This document shows, in pieces, positions 1 through 7,065 of a DNA stretch of 17,626 nucleotides. Position numbers and translations under genes: made by a program. Numbering within the stretch: position 1 is the first letter of the stretch; the number at the start of each line of letters is the position of its first letter. Location of the stretch: positions 1-17,626 of the forward strand of contig CATISE010000052.1 in the NCBI GenBank assembly GCA_949538655.1, in the 5' to 3' direction. The notes beneath the pieces were generated by a model that worked only from the letters and a program-made list of their open reading frames with translations, had not been told where the DNA came from and searched no databases. Source of the stretch: Marine Group II euryarchaeote MED-G33. Its GTDB lineage: Archaea; Thermoplasmatota; Poseidoniia; Poseidoniales; Thalassarchaeaceae.

Positions 1-119
1 CGAGCATTTTCCATTGCGCTTTCAATCAGCTTGATGATTTCATCGACAACACGATGATTCTCTAAGAAATCATTGGCCATGATGCTGGCTAGAGTATTAT
101 TGATGTAGGCTTTTCGCAT
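1..119 (-). CDS. Hypothetical protein, N-terminal fragment (gene runs off the window)
   Basis: An open frame starts at ATG 119 and runs leftward through the window edge without a stop, giving 39 complete codons that begin MRKAYINNTLASIMANDF. An in-frame TAG lies about 30 nt upstream, so this ATG is the first possible ATG start. The visible part is rich in Ile, Asn, Glu and Met and looks helical; no family is recognised. It follows the 107-residue gene on the same strand after a 55-nt gap, so it may be the last visible member of the thermosome-trhO-hypothetical run. The short length makes even the coding call moderate. Confidence 0.55.
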   Translation of the reverse strand, partial: MRKAYINNTLASIMANDFLENHRVVDEIIKLIESAMENA

Positions 120-174
120 ACAAATCCAGTGTATCGCAAGGGGCTAACTAGGGACTACCCCCTGGTTAACGAAG

Positions 175-498
175 TCACTCCAGAGTCTTCACGATTCGAA
201 AACTCTGTCCATAATGACCCCAATGAACGACACCTGGTTCTGTGAACTGGAAATACTTCGTCATGAATTCCTTTCCAAGTTCTGGATGTTCTTCTTCAAG
301 GACGATGCTAATGCGGGTGCTCCATGTTCCAAAGCATCCAATCGCAGCCTCACCACGAATTCCATCCACAATTACCGGATGAGGTGGTGATGGGTCCGGA
401 AGTGATTCCGTAGACTGCGTATCCATCATGTGCCGATCGACCTCTAAAGAGAGGTTTTCTTCTGTTGCTGGTATTGTAAAGTTGGTTTCTGATGCCAT
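175..498 (-). CDS. Conserved-looking hypothetical protein, 107 aa
   Basis: I do not recognise this protein. The frame stays open up to 561, but that would overlap the end of the upstream rhodanese gene, so I place the start at ATG 498 (MASETNF), 22 nt after the rhodanese stop. Residues 1-42 are polar, acidic and proline-rich and probably disordered. Residues 43-107 look like a small folded alpha/beta domain with alternating hydrophobic strands (PVIVDGI, TRISIVLEE), an aromatic cluster (KYFQFTEPGVVHWGHYG) and one Cys at 55. There is no signal peptide or membrane segment. It lies third in the leftward thermosome-trhO unit and is probably co-transcribed; its job cannot be inferred. Confidence 0.7.
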   Translation of the reverse strand: MASETNFTIPATEENLSLEVDRHMMDTQSTESLPDPSPPHPVIVDGIRGEAAIGCFGTWSTRISIVLEEEHPELGKEFMTKYFQFTEPGVVHWGHYGQSFRIVKTLE

Positions 499-520
499 GA
501 ACAAGTTTTGTTCTGGTCTA

Positions 521-1336
521 TTATGAACATTTGCAATATGGACAAGATACGGCCGGAACATACAGTGGAGAGTTCAATTCCTCTTCTGTCAACGGCTCTC
601 GACAAGCAAAGCAAACCTCAGCACCAGTCACGTTCATTTCAGGATCAACCGCAACTCTTCGGTCGAATACGAAGCAATCGCCATCCCAGTGTGCCCCCCC
701 CATCTCTTCGAAATATCCGAGAACACCGCCTTGCAATTGCCTTACGTCTTGGAAGCCTTGGTTGAGCATGAGAGCACTGGCTTTCTCACAGCGGATCCCA
801 CCGGTGCAAAACATTACCACCGTTTTGTCCTTGTCAAGATCTGAATTCTTCACAGCTTCAGGGAATGCTCTGAAAGTACCGATATTGAGGTCGACTGCAT
901 TTTCAAACGTCCCAATACGAATTTCGTAATCGTTACGTGTATCGAGAACTGTAATGTCGCGACCTTCGTCTAACCATTGTTTAAATTCAGAAGGAGAAAT
1001 CGGTTCACCTGTATCATCAGCAGGTCGAATCTCATCCATCCCCATCGAAATAATCTCATTCTTGAGACGGACGTTCATTCGGCGGAAAGCGAGTTTTTCA
1101 CTGTGTGATACTTTGAGTGGGATGCCTGCAAATCGCTCATCTTGTTCGAGATATTCTAGGAAACCATCGATACCTGCTTGATCCCCACAGAGGAAGAAGT
1201 TGATTCCTTCTGTACTGAGTAAAATAGTTCCTAGCAGTCTGTTCTTCTCGCAAACGTCACGGAAGGGCTGACGCAATTCATCTCGATCTGGTAAATCGAT
1301 GAAACGATAGCCTGCGACATTGACGAATTCATCCAT
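521..1336 (-). CDS. trhO: TrhO/YceA-type rhodanese (tRNA U34 5-hydroxylation), 271 aa
   Basis: TrhO enzymes (UPF0176) use molecular oxygen to make 5-hydroxyuridine at tRNA position 34. The match rests on the N-terminal acylphosphatase-like half with STEGINFFLCG (41-51), the RRMNVRLKNEI segment (85-95), the rhodanese domain with LDTRNDYEIRIGTF (131-144), and the active-site loop CTGGIRCEK with catalytic Cys177. WDGDCFVFDRRVAV (217-230) is also family-typical. The C-terminus has CxxC pairs (Cys242/245, Cys265/268, plus Cys270) like the family's zinc-binding end, but shorter than I recall for bacterial members. The start is ATG 1336, one nucleotide after the thermosome stop; a longer in-frame start at 1447 would overlap the thermosome by over 100 nt. 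Translational coupling to the thermosome is likely. Confidence 0.9.
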   Translation of the reverse strand: MDEFVNVAGYRFIDLPDRDELRQPFRDVCEKNRLLGTILLSTEGINFFLCGDQAGIDGFLEYLEQDERFAGIPLKVSHSEKLAFRRMNVRLKNEIISMGMDEIRPADDTGEPISPSEFKQWLDEGRDITVLDTRNDYEIRIGTFENAVDLNIGTFRAFPEAVKNSDLDKDKTVVMFCTGGIRCEKASALMLNQGFQDVRQLQGGVLGYFEEMGGAHWDGDCFVFDRRVAVDPEMNVTGAEVCFACREPLTEEELNSPLYVPAVSCPYCKCS

Positions 1337-1337
1337 T

Positions 1338-2915
1338 TCAATCCTGATCCGCTTGCCAATCAGGCTCTTGTGCATCCTGCTTAGCCCATAGAACATCGTC
1401 GATTCGAAGTACGGAAATCGCTGCTTCTGTCGCCCCTGCAATCGCATGGCGTGTTACGCTCAATGGTTCAGTAATAGCCGCTTGATCCATGTCACTGGCC
1501 TTCCCAGTGTTGACATCAAGGCCATGCCAAGCAGAATCTGTCTGCGCCTGTGCTGCTGTAATTTTCAAGAGTTCATCAATCGGATCGAGTCCTGCATTTT
1601 CAGCCAAAATCCGTGGTATGACCTCTAACGCTGCCGCAAAACCTTCGATGGCCATTTGTTCACGACCCGGAATGGTTTCGGCATGACGACGCAAGCGACG
1701 TGCCAGTGCGATTTGAGTTGCACCGCCCCCTGGCAATAATTGTGGATTGCGAACCAATTGACATGCTACACCGAGGGCATCATCGAAAGCGCGCTGAGCT
1801 TCCTCCAATCGCATTTCAGTAGAACCACGAATCACCACGGTCACACCCTGAGATTGCGAACCCTCGAAGATCGTATGCTCAACACCTTGCCACTTTTCCT
1901 CACGGATTGAGTTGAACTGACCCACATCGTCGTCCAGAATCTCTTGCACATCAAAAACCGGTCTAGCACCCGTGGCTCGACAAAGATGTTCAATCTCCGG
2001 GCGTTCTACGCGGCGATAGGACAGAATTCCGGCTTTAGCAAGCATGGCATGGGCTTCTTCTTCGATACCATCACGAGCCACTAGGCAATCAATATTGGCG
2101 GCCTTCAATGCGTCTACTCGTGCTTGTAAATCAGCAGTCTCACGGGCATGGAAAGCATCGATTGCACCCAGGTTGGTAATTTTCAAACTGGCTTCTATTT
2201 CGGGTCTGCGTTTTTCGATTCCGCCGTCTAAGATTAGGATTCGTCCAGAATTTGGTTTCATGACCATCTCTCGATGGACACGGGCCTTGACCAGTACGAT
2301 TCCCGGAATCAATTCACTATTCTTAATCGAACCACTGCGTTCCGTAAGGACTCGAACATGATCGGTTTCTCCTGAACCTGTTGCCGTAGCGGCTTGATGC
2401 GCAAGTTCAGCGAGGATGGTTTGCATTCCGACATCACCCTTGCCTGCCAAACTGGTTTTGACTGTAGAGAGAGATTTGGCAGCATCGGCTGGTTTGGAAA
2501 TCGAATCAAGGGTTTGCTCAATCACTGGGCCACACATTCGGTAACCGCTGGCAATCATCGTTGGATGAACACCCCGATCGACCAATTCCAATGCATTGAC
2601 CAGAAGTTCTGCGGTTAGAACCACCGTTGATGTTGTCCCATCGCGAACTTCATCGTCCTGAGCACGAGATGTTGAAATCAGCATCTTGGCCGTTGGATGT
2701 TCTACTTTTGCCGTCTCTAGTACAGTGACACCGTCGTTGGTTACAAGGGATGAACCGTCACCACCAACCAGTAACTTGTCGAGACCTTTTGGCCCCAGAG
2801 TACTGCGAACAGCATCTGCGAGCGCAACGGCTGCAGCGACGTTGTTTCGCAACGCTTGGCGCCCGACAACACGCTCGGTATCGGTCAAGACCTTGTCTTG
2901 CTCCTGCTGCACCAT
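1338..2915 (-). CDS. ths: Thermosome subunit (group II chaperonin), 525 aa
   Basis: This is an ATP-driven cytosolic folding chaperone that forms a closed double ring. The full family length is present: RNNVAAAVALADAVRSTLGP (23-42) leading into KGLDKLLV, NDGVTVL (60-66), DDEVRDGTTSTVVL (87-100) with catalytic-type Asp92, an apical domain around residues 205-365, a second conserved Asp near 378-379, the ATP-binding LPGGGA (394-399), and LDVNTG (466-471). The first residue of the normally invariant GDGTT motif is Arg91 instead of Gly. There is no Gly/Met-rich tail. I chose ATG 2915 (MVQQEQDK); the in-frame ATG at 2960 adds 15 residues absent from family N-termini. It heads a leftward unit with trhO and is divergent from the Hsp20-like/dnaK pair. 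Confidence 0.97.
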   Translation of the reverse strand: MVQQEQDKVLTDTERVVGRQALRNNVAAAVALADAVRSTLGPKGLDKLLVGGDGSSLVTNDGVTVLETAKVEHPTAKMLISTSRAQDDEVRDGTTSTVVLTAELLVNALELVDRGVHPTMIASGYRMCGPVIEQTLDSISKPADAAKSLSTVKTSLAGKGDVGMQTILAELAHQAATATGSGETDHVRVLTERSGSIKNSELIPGIVLVKARVHREMVMKPNSGRILILDGGIEKRRPEIEASLKITNLGAIDAFHARETADLQARVDALKAANIDCLVARDGIEEEAHAMLAKAGILSYRRVERPEIEHLCRATGARPVFDVQEILDDDVGQFNSIREEKWQGVEHTIFEGSQSQGVTVVIRGSTEMRLEEAQRAFDDALGVACQLVRNPQLLPGGGATQIALARRLRRHAETIPGREQMAIEGFAAALEVIPRILAENAGLDPIDELLKITAAQAQTDSAWHGLDVNTGKASDMDQAAITEPLSVTRHAIAGATEAAISVLRIDDVLWAKQDAQEPDWQADQD

Positions 2916-3017
2916 CGAATGCCCCACCCATGTCCTTGTCTTGAATCCGACGCTTTCCAATGCTTCATATAGGACTAGACATTGGCACTATACAACCGCG
3001 AGTTAAGTAGTTGGGTG
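2916..3017. promoter_or_regulatory. Divergent promoter region between thermosome and Hsp20-like/dnaK units
   Basis: This short region separates the starts of two chaperone units. TATA-like candidates are CATATAGG (2966-2973), which could serve either strand, and ACTATACAA (2987-2995). A TATA at about 2969 would place a leftward start site near 2945, leaving a 30-nt leader to the thermosome ATG, and a rightward one near 2995. No clear heat-shock operator was identified. Assignment is by position and base composition only. Confidence 0.4.
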
Positions 3018-3653
3018 ATGGCGATGAAACGAGACGAATGGGAAGACCAAATTCTGAAGCAAATGGTGGACATGTTTCGTCAAATGGGACTCGAGGTTAC
3101 TGAAGATGATTTGACTCGCATGATGGACCAAATTCAATCTCAATTTGAGAGCATGGGTATCGACCCTGAAAAGATTAGTTCAGGTGACGTCAAAGTCAAT
3201 CTCCAAGGAGACCTCGGCAATCTTGGTGACATGCTTGGAAAGGGGGGTATGCCTGATCTCAGCGATATTTTCTCAAAGATGGGAGTCGATGTCAAGATGG
3301 GAGAAACACCCGAGAAAGAACCTGCTGAAATTGTTGTCGAAGAAGTTGAAGAAACGGATGATGTCAAACAGGTCCCTATCGCTGACATCTTTGTCGATGG
3401 TAGTTCGATGAACATCACAATCGATATCTCTCGCCATGATGAATTGGAGGATTCTGAACTTGAACTCAATCTCACCGGTGGTGGATCAACCTTGCAGTTG
3501 ATGCGCACCACACAAATGCACCCTTTGCAACGCTTTGAGTTGCCAAAGGCGGCGGAAAGCGTTGATTGCTGGGAATTGAATAATGGTATTCTCGACATCA
3601 CACTCACACTTCGGGATCAAACCGAATCAGCAACCCCACAAGGAGGAAATTAG
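3018..3653 (+). CDS. Hsp20/alpha-crystallin-like protein preceding dnaK, 211 aa
   Basis: The C-terminal 80 residues resemble a divergent small heat-shock (Hsp20 or p23-like) beta-sandwich: MNITIDISRHDELEDSELEL (131-150), then RFELPKAAESVDCWELNNGI (172-191) followed by LDITLTL, which fits the family's pattern of Leu-Pro, spacer, NG-x-L-x-I-x-L. The N-terminal 55 residues are a Met-rich amphipathic helical segment that could mediate oligomerisation, and residues 95-118 are a very acidic linker. The start may be ATG 3018 or ATG 3024; a GGTGAT Shine-Dalgarno-like stretch at 3014-3019 favours the second by spacing. The stop is 1 nt before the dnaK ATG, so the two are translationally linked and the protein probably acts as a holdase or co-chaperone feeding DnaK. 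Fold assignment is by pattern only. Confidence 0.75.
   Translation: MAMKRDEWEDQILKQMVDMFRQMGLEVTEDDLTRMMDQIQSQFESMGIDPEKISSGDVKVNLQGDLGNLGDMLGKGGMPDLSDIFSKMGVDVKMGETPEKEPAEIVVEEVEETDDVKQVPIADIFVDGSSMNITIDISRHDELEDSELELNLTGGGSTLQLMRTTQMHPLQRFELPKAAESVDCWELNNGILDITLTLRDQTESATPQGGN
3641..3646 (+). promoter_or_regulatory. Strong Shine-Dalgarno for dnaK
   Basis: AGGAGG lies within the last codons of the Hsp20-like gene, with 8 nt before ATG 3655. It fixes the dnaK start at MAKTNVIGIDLG and rejects the longer in-frame start at 3583. Confidence 0.85.
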
Positions 3654-3654
3654 G

Positions 3655-5538
3655 ATGGCAAAAACAAACGTAATTGGAATTGACTTAGGAACGACAAACA
3701 GCTGTGTAGCCACCATCGAAGGTGGTGAAGCCGTAGTGATCGCGAATGCAGAAGGTGCACGTACAACACCCAGCGTTGTCGCTTTCGCCAAAGATGGTGA
3801 ACGATTGGTCGGTGTGACTGCGAAGCGCCAGGCTGTTACCAACAATGAGCGGACATTCATGTCTGTAAAACGTGAGATGGGGACAAACTGGAAAGAAGGC
3901 GTGGATGAAAGTGAATACACGCCACAGGAGATCTCTGCATTTATTCTACAGAAGTTGAAGGCGGACGCTGAGGCCTATCTCGGACATGAGGTTACACAAG
4001 CGGTCGTTACCTGTCCGGCTTACTTTACAGATGCACAGCGAAAGGCAACCAAAGATGCGGGGCGAATCGCCGGCCTTGAAGTTCTTCGAATCATCAACGA
4101 ACCAACCGCAGCTGCATTGGCCTACGGTGTCGACAAAGAAGATGATCAAACCATCCTCGTGTTCGACCTAGGTGGTGGAACATTCGATGTGTCCGTTCTT
4201 GAGATTTACCAAGTCGATGAACAACCACAAATCGAAGTCAAAGCCACTGCAGGAAACAATCGCCTAGGCGGTGACGATTTCGATGAGCGCGTCATCCATT
4301 GGTGCGTCTCTGAATTCAAGAAGTCCAGTGGAATCGATTTGTCAGGAGATGGGCAAGCCATGAGTCGCCTCAAGGAGGCTGCTGAGAAAGCCAAGATTGA
4401 GTTGTCCGGAACACAAACCAGCCACATCAACCTACCATTCATCACCATGAAGGATGGAAATCCAGAGCATCTCGATTTGAATTTGTCTCGTGCACAATTC
4501 GATGACCTGACCGCTGATCTGGTCGAGGCGACGATGAAACCGACGCAACGTGCAATGAAGGACGCAGGTGTAAAGGCTGGAGATATTGACAAAATTCTCC
4601 TCGTCGGTGGAAGTACACGAATCCCTGCGGTCCAGGCTGCGATTGAGAAGGAAACTGGAAAATCACCATTCAAGGGAATCAATCCTGACGAAGCGGTTGC
4701 CATGGGTGCTGCGCTACAGGCGGGCATCATTGTGGGTGACGATGGTGTGACCGATGTACTGCTACTTGACGTGACACCACTCAGCCTAGGAATCGAAACA
4801 TTAGGCGGTGTGGCAACTCCAATGATCGAGAGAAACACCACCATCCCTACCCGGCGATCTGAAGTCTTCAGTACGGCAGCTGACAACCAACCAGCGGTTG
4901 AAGTTCATGTGCTTCAAGGTGAGCGAAAATTCGCCAAAGACAATGTTACGCTAGGCAAATTCTTCCTAGAAGGAATCCCCCAAGCACCTCGAGGAATTCC
5001 AAAGATTGAGGTTACCTTTGATATCGATGCAAACGGTATCGTCAGTGTATCCGCAAAGGACATGGGTACCGGTAAGGAACAATCGATTCGGATTGAAAGT
5101 GCAACCAGTCTTTCCGAAGATGAAATCCAGCAGAAGATTACTGAGGCAGAACAATTCGCTGCTGAAGATGAGGAGCGACAAAAGAAGGTCGAACTTCGCA
5201 ATACTGCAGATAACATCGTTTACCAAACTCGACGGACTCTGAAAGAAGCTGGTGACAAACTCGAGGGCGAAGACACTTCTGATGTCGAGGACAAACTGAC
5301 CGAACTTGAGGCCATGATTCGAACCGATGATGGTCCGGTATCAGATGATGATCTCGATGAAGAAGCCATTCAGGCCAAGGTCCAGGAATTGGAAGAAGCC
5401 ATGCATGGCATCTCTGCGAAATTATACGAGGCCGCGGCTGCAAACGTTGCTGAGGAAGAAGGTGGAGACCACACCGACATCGATGAAGATGTGGTCGATG
5501 CCGATTTCGAAGTTGTCGATGATGACAGTGACGAATGA
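3655..5538 (+). CDS. dnaK: Chaperone DnaK (Hsp70), 627 aa
   Basis: DnaK is an ATP-dependent cytosolic Hsp70 that binds unfolded hydrophobic segments. The nucleotide-binding domain shows GIDLGTTNSCVA (8-19), VVTCPAYFTDAQR (117-129), IINEPTAAALAYG (146-158), VFDLGGGTFDVSVL (169-182) and LLVGGSTRIP (315-324). The interdomain linker follows at LLLDVTPLSLGIETLGG (369-385), then the substrate-binding beta domain to about 480, the helical lid to about 595, and an acidic tail ending VVDADFEVVDDDSDE. The short MSVKREMGTNWKEG stretch (69-82) lacks the roughly 23-residue insertion of proteobacterial DnaK, as in Gram-positive and archaeal Hsp70s. Archaeal Hsp70 is generally viewed as bacterial in origin. 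No grpE or dnaJ adjoins it; the Hsp20-like gene takes the upstream place and a convergent gene starts at the next base downstream. Confidence 0.99.
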   Translation: MAKTNVIGIDLGTTNSCVATIEGGEAVVIANAEGARTTPSVVAFAKDGERLVGVTAKRQAVTNNERTFMSVKREMGTNWKEGVDESEYTPQEISAFILQKLKADAEAYLGHEVTQAVVTCPAYFTDAQRKATKDAGRIAGLEVLRIINEPTAAALAYGVDKEDDQTILVFDLGGGTFDVSVLEIYQVDEQPQIEVKATAGNNRLGGDDFDERVIHWCVSEFKKSSGIDLSGDGQAMSRLKEAAEKAKIELSGTQTSHINLPFITMKDGNPEHLDLNLSRAQFDDLTADLVEATMKPTQRAMKDAGVKAGDIDKILLVGGSTRIPAVQAAIEKETGKSPFKGINPDEAVAMGAALQAGIIVGDDGVTDVLLLDVTPLSLGIETLGGVATPMIERNTTIPTRRSEVFSTAADNQPAVEVHVLQGERKFAKDNVTLGKFFLEGIPQAPRGIPKIEVTFDIDANGIVSVSAKDMGTGKEQSIRIESATSLSEDEIQQKITEAEQFAAEDEERQKKVELRNTADNIVYQTRRTLKEAGDKLEGEDTSDVEDKLTELEAMIRTDDGPVSDDDLDEEAIQAKVQELEEAMHGISAKLYEAAAANVAEEEGGDHTDIDEDVVDADFEVVDDDSDE

Positions 5539-7017
5539 TTACTCTGTAATCAATCGATGAAGCGTTCGAACATGAATGCCAGTTGCACCATTGGCAACCA
5601 TTGCATTCGTTGAGGCACCCCATGCCGTCCCAGCGATGTCTAGATGCGCCCACGGAATTTGCTTCCCGTCTCGATCCTGTACAAACTGTTTGAGGAAGCC
5701 GGCTGCGGTACAAGCACCCCCCCAACGGCCCTTGCCCAAGTTCTGGACATCGGCCACTTTGGAACCGGTCATTTCTTTCTCAAAGGCAGGCAACAAAGGC
5801 ATGGGCCAAGCGATCTCATCCTCGGCATTTCCGGCTTCATGGATTCGAGCAGAAAGACCGTCGTCATTAGACCAAAGTCCACTGGCTTCATGGCCCAGAG
5901 CGACAACACATGCTCCGGTCAAGGTGGCTAAATCAACAATATATGATGGATTCAATTCAGCTGATTTCCAAAGACCATCGGCGAGAACGTTACGCCCTTC
6001 AGCATCGGTGTTCAGAACCTCAATCGTCTTTCCAGAATAGGTATCGATGATATCACCTGGGCGATATGCACCTGCGCTTGGCATGTTTTCTGCCATGCAA
6101 GTAATCCCATTGACGCGACCTTTGTATCCACTCGCTTGTAGTGCAACAAACAGTCCGAACACGGTTGCTGAACCATGCATATCGAATTTCATGTCCTCCA
6201 TTCCTGCTGAAGGCTTGATTGAAATTCCACCCGTATCAAAGGTGATTCCTTTTCCGACAATACAGGGTACCTGATCGTTCTTCTGTACGTTTGGATTGAG
6301 GCGGAAGAATACCATACAGGGTTTTCGCTCACTGCCTTTACCAACTGCGATGACACCATGCATTCCTTCCTTCTTCAATCGTTCAAAATCCCACACTTCG
6401 ACTTCCACATTGGATTTGCCTTTGGCCCATTCCATTGCTCGACGGGCATATTCTTCAGGATACATCACGTTCGCAGGTTCATTGCCCAGTTCACGGGCGA
6501 CATGGACACCTGTGGCAATCGCTGAAGATTTAGAAACCGCAGCCGATAGCCCTGTTTGATGTCGTGGACTTGCCTGGCATGTTAGATTCCAATCCGATTG
6601 ATTGTCATCGTCTTCCTTTTGCTGATATTTGTCGAATGAATAATCTCGAAGAATCATACCCTCTGCGAAAAGTGCCATCTTGGAAGTTGACCAACCAGTG
6701 GTAAAACGTGTTGTGACATTCGTGCCATGGTCTTTCGAGAGGCCCGCCAAGGTTTTTGCACCAGCATCTCGGCATGCTTTGTCGCTGGGATCTTCGCCCA
6801 TGCCGACCAAAACAACCTGGCACCCTGCAGTCCATACATCTAGACGCTTTCCAGACTTGCCAGTGAAACTATCACTTGCGAGAGCTTCATTCACGAGACT
6901 TCGCTGTGTTCTAGAAAGGCCTGACAATGCATTGTTTGGGGCTTTTTCGATGCCTTCAAAAAGAGGTAACACCAGAATATCGCCAACATCGTTGAATTCG
7001 TTTACAGTTGCATTCAT
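5539..7017 (-). CDS. pepA: Leucyl aminopeptidase, M17 family, 492 aa
   Basis: This cytosolic two-metal enzyme removes N-terminal residues, with broad Leu-type preference. The catalytic C-terminal domain is complete. VGKGITFDTGGISIKPSAGM (254-273) supplies metal ligands Lys256 and Asp261 and catalytic Lys268. MKFDMHGSA (276-284) supplies Asp279, with His replacing the usual small residue. NTDAEGRNVLADGL (336-349) supplies Asp338, Glu340 and catalytic Arg342, with Asn replacing the usual Leu. These all sit at one constant offset (14) from the E. coli PepA numbering. The N-terminal 150 residues are the variable regulatory domain. The gene meets dnaK tail to tail with no base between the stops. 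Upstream on the same strand is a secreted carboxypeptidase, and a TATA-like element suggests its own promoter. Confidence 0.97.
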   Translation of the reverse strand: MNATVNEFNDVGDILVLPLFEGIEKAPNNALSGLSRTQRSLVNEALASDSFTGKSGKRLDVWTAGCQVVLVGMGEDPSDKACRDAGAKTLAGLSKDHGTNVTTRFTTGWSTSKMALFAEGMILRDYSFDKYQQKEDDDNQSDWNLTCQASPRHQTGLSAAVSKSSAIATGVHVARELGNEPANVMYPEEYARRAMEWAKGKSNVEVEVWDFERLKKEGMHGVIAVGKGSERKPCMVFFRLNPNVQKNDQVPCIVGKGITFDTGGISIKPSAGMEDMKFDMHGSATVFGLFVALQASGYKGRVNGITCMAENMPSAGAYRPGDIIDTYSGKTIEVLNTDAEGRNVLADGLWKSAELNPSYIVDLATLTGACVVALGHEASGLWSNDDGLSARIHEAGNAEDEIAWPMPLLPAFEKEMTGSKVADVQNLGKGRWGGACTAAGFLKQFVQDRDGKQIPWAHLDIAGTAWGASTNAMVANGATGIHVRTLHRLITE

Positions 7018-7046
7018 TTAATCACTAAATCTGCCGATTCAGTTCG

Positions 7047-7056
7047 AATATACAAA
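7047..7056 (-). promoter_or_regulatory. Probable TATA box for pepA
   Basis: On the minus strand the gap between the M14 peptidase stop and the pepA ATG contains TTTGTATATT, ending 29 nt before the start codon. A transcript starting about 25 nt downstream of its centre would have a leader of under 10 nt, a usual arrangement for archaeal genes. This suggests pepA can be transcribed apart from the upstream genes. Confidence 0.5.
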
Positions 7057-7065
7057 GGATTGTGT

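Noticed and set aside
694..701. C8 run as a frameshift in trhO
   Set aside because: The reading frame and family motifs continue normally on both sides, so no disruption is present.
1337..1447. Extended start of trhO at 1447
   Set aside because: It would overlap the thermosome gene by over 100 nt; ATG 1336 sits one base after that gene's stop and matches the family start better.
2916..2960. Upstream ATG 2960 as thermosome start
   Set aside because: The added MESVGFKTRTWVGHS has no counterpart in thermosome N-termini and would overlap a likely transcript start region.
4206..4886. Long open frame (226 codons) on the strand opposite dnaK
   Set aside because: It lies entirely within the clearly conserved dnaK coding sequence and its Ser/Pro/Arg-rich translation resembles no family; it is a codon-bias shadow.
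5138..5725. 195-codon minus-strand frame spanning the end of dnaK and the end of pepA
   Set aside because: It overlaps two confident genes, is rich in His, Arg, Cys and Trp, and has no domain pattern.
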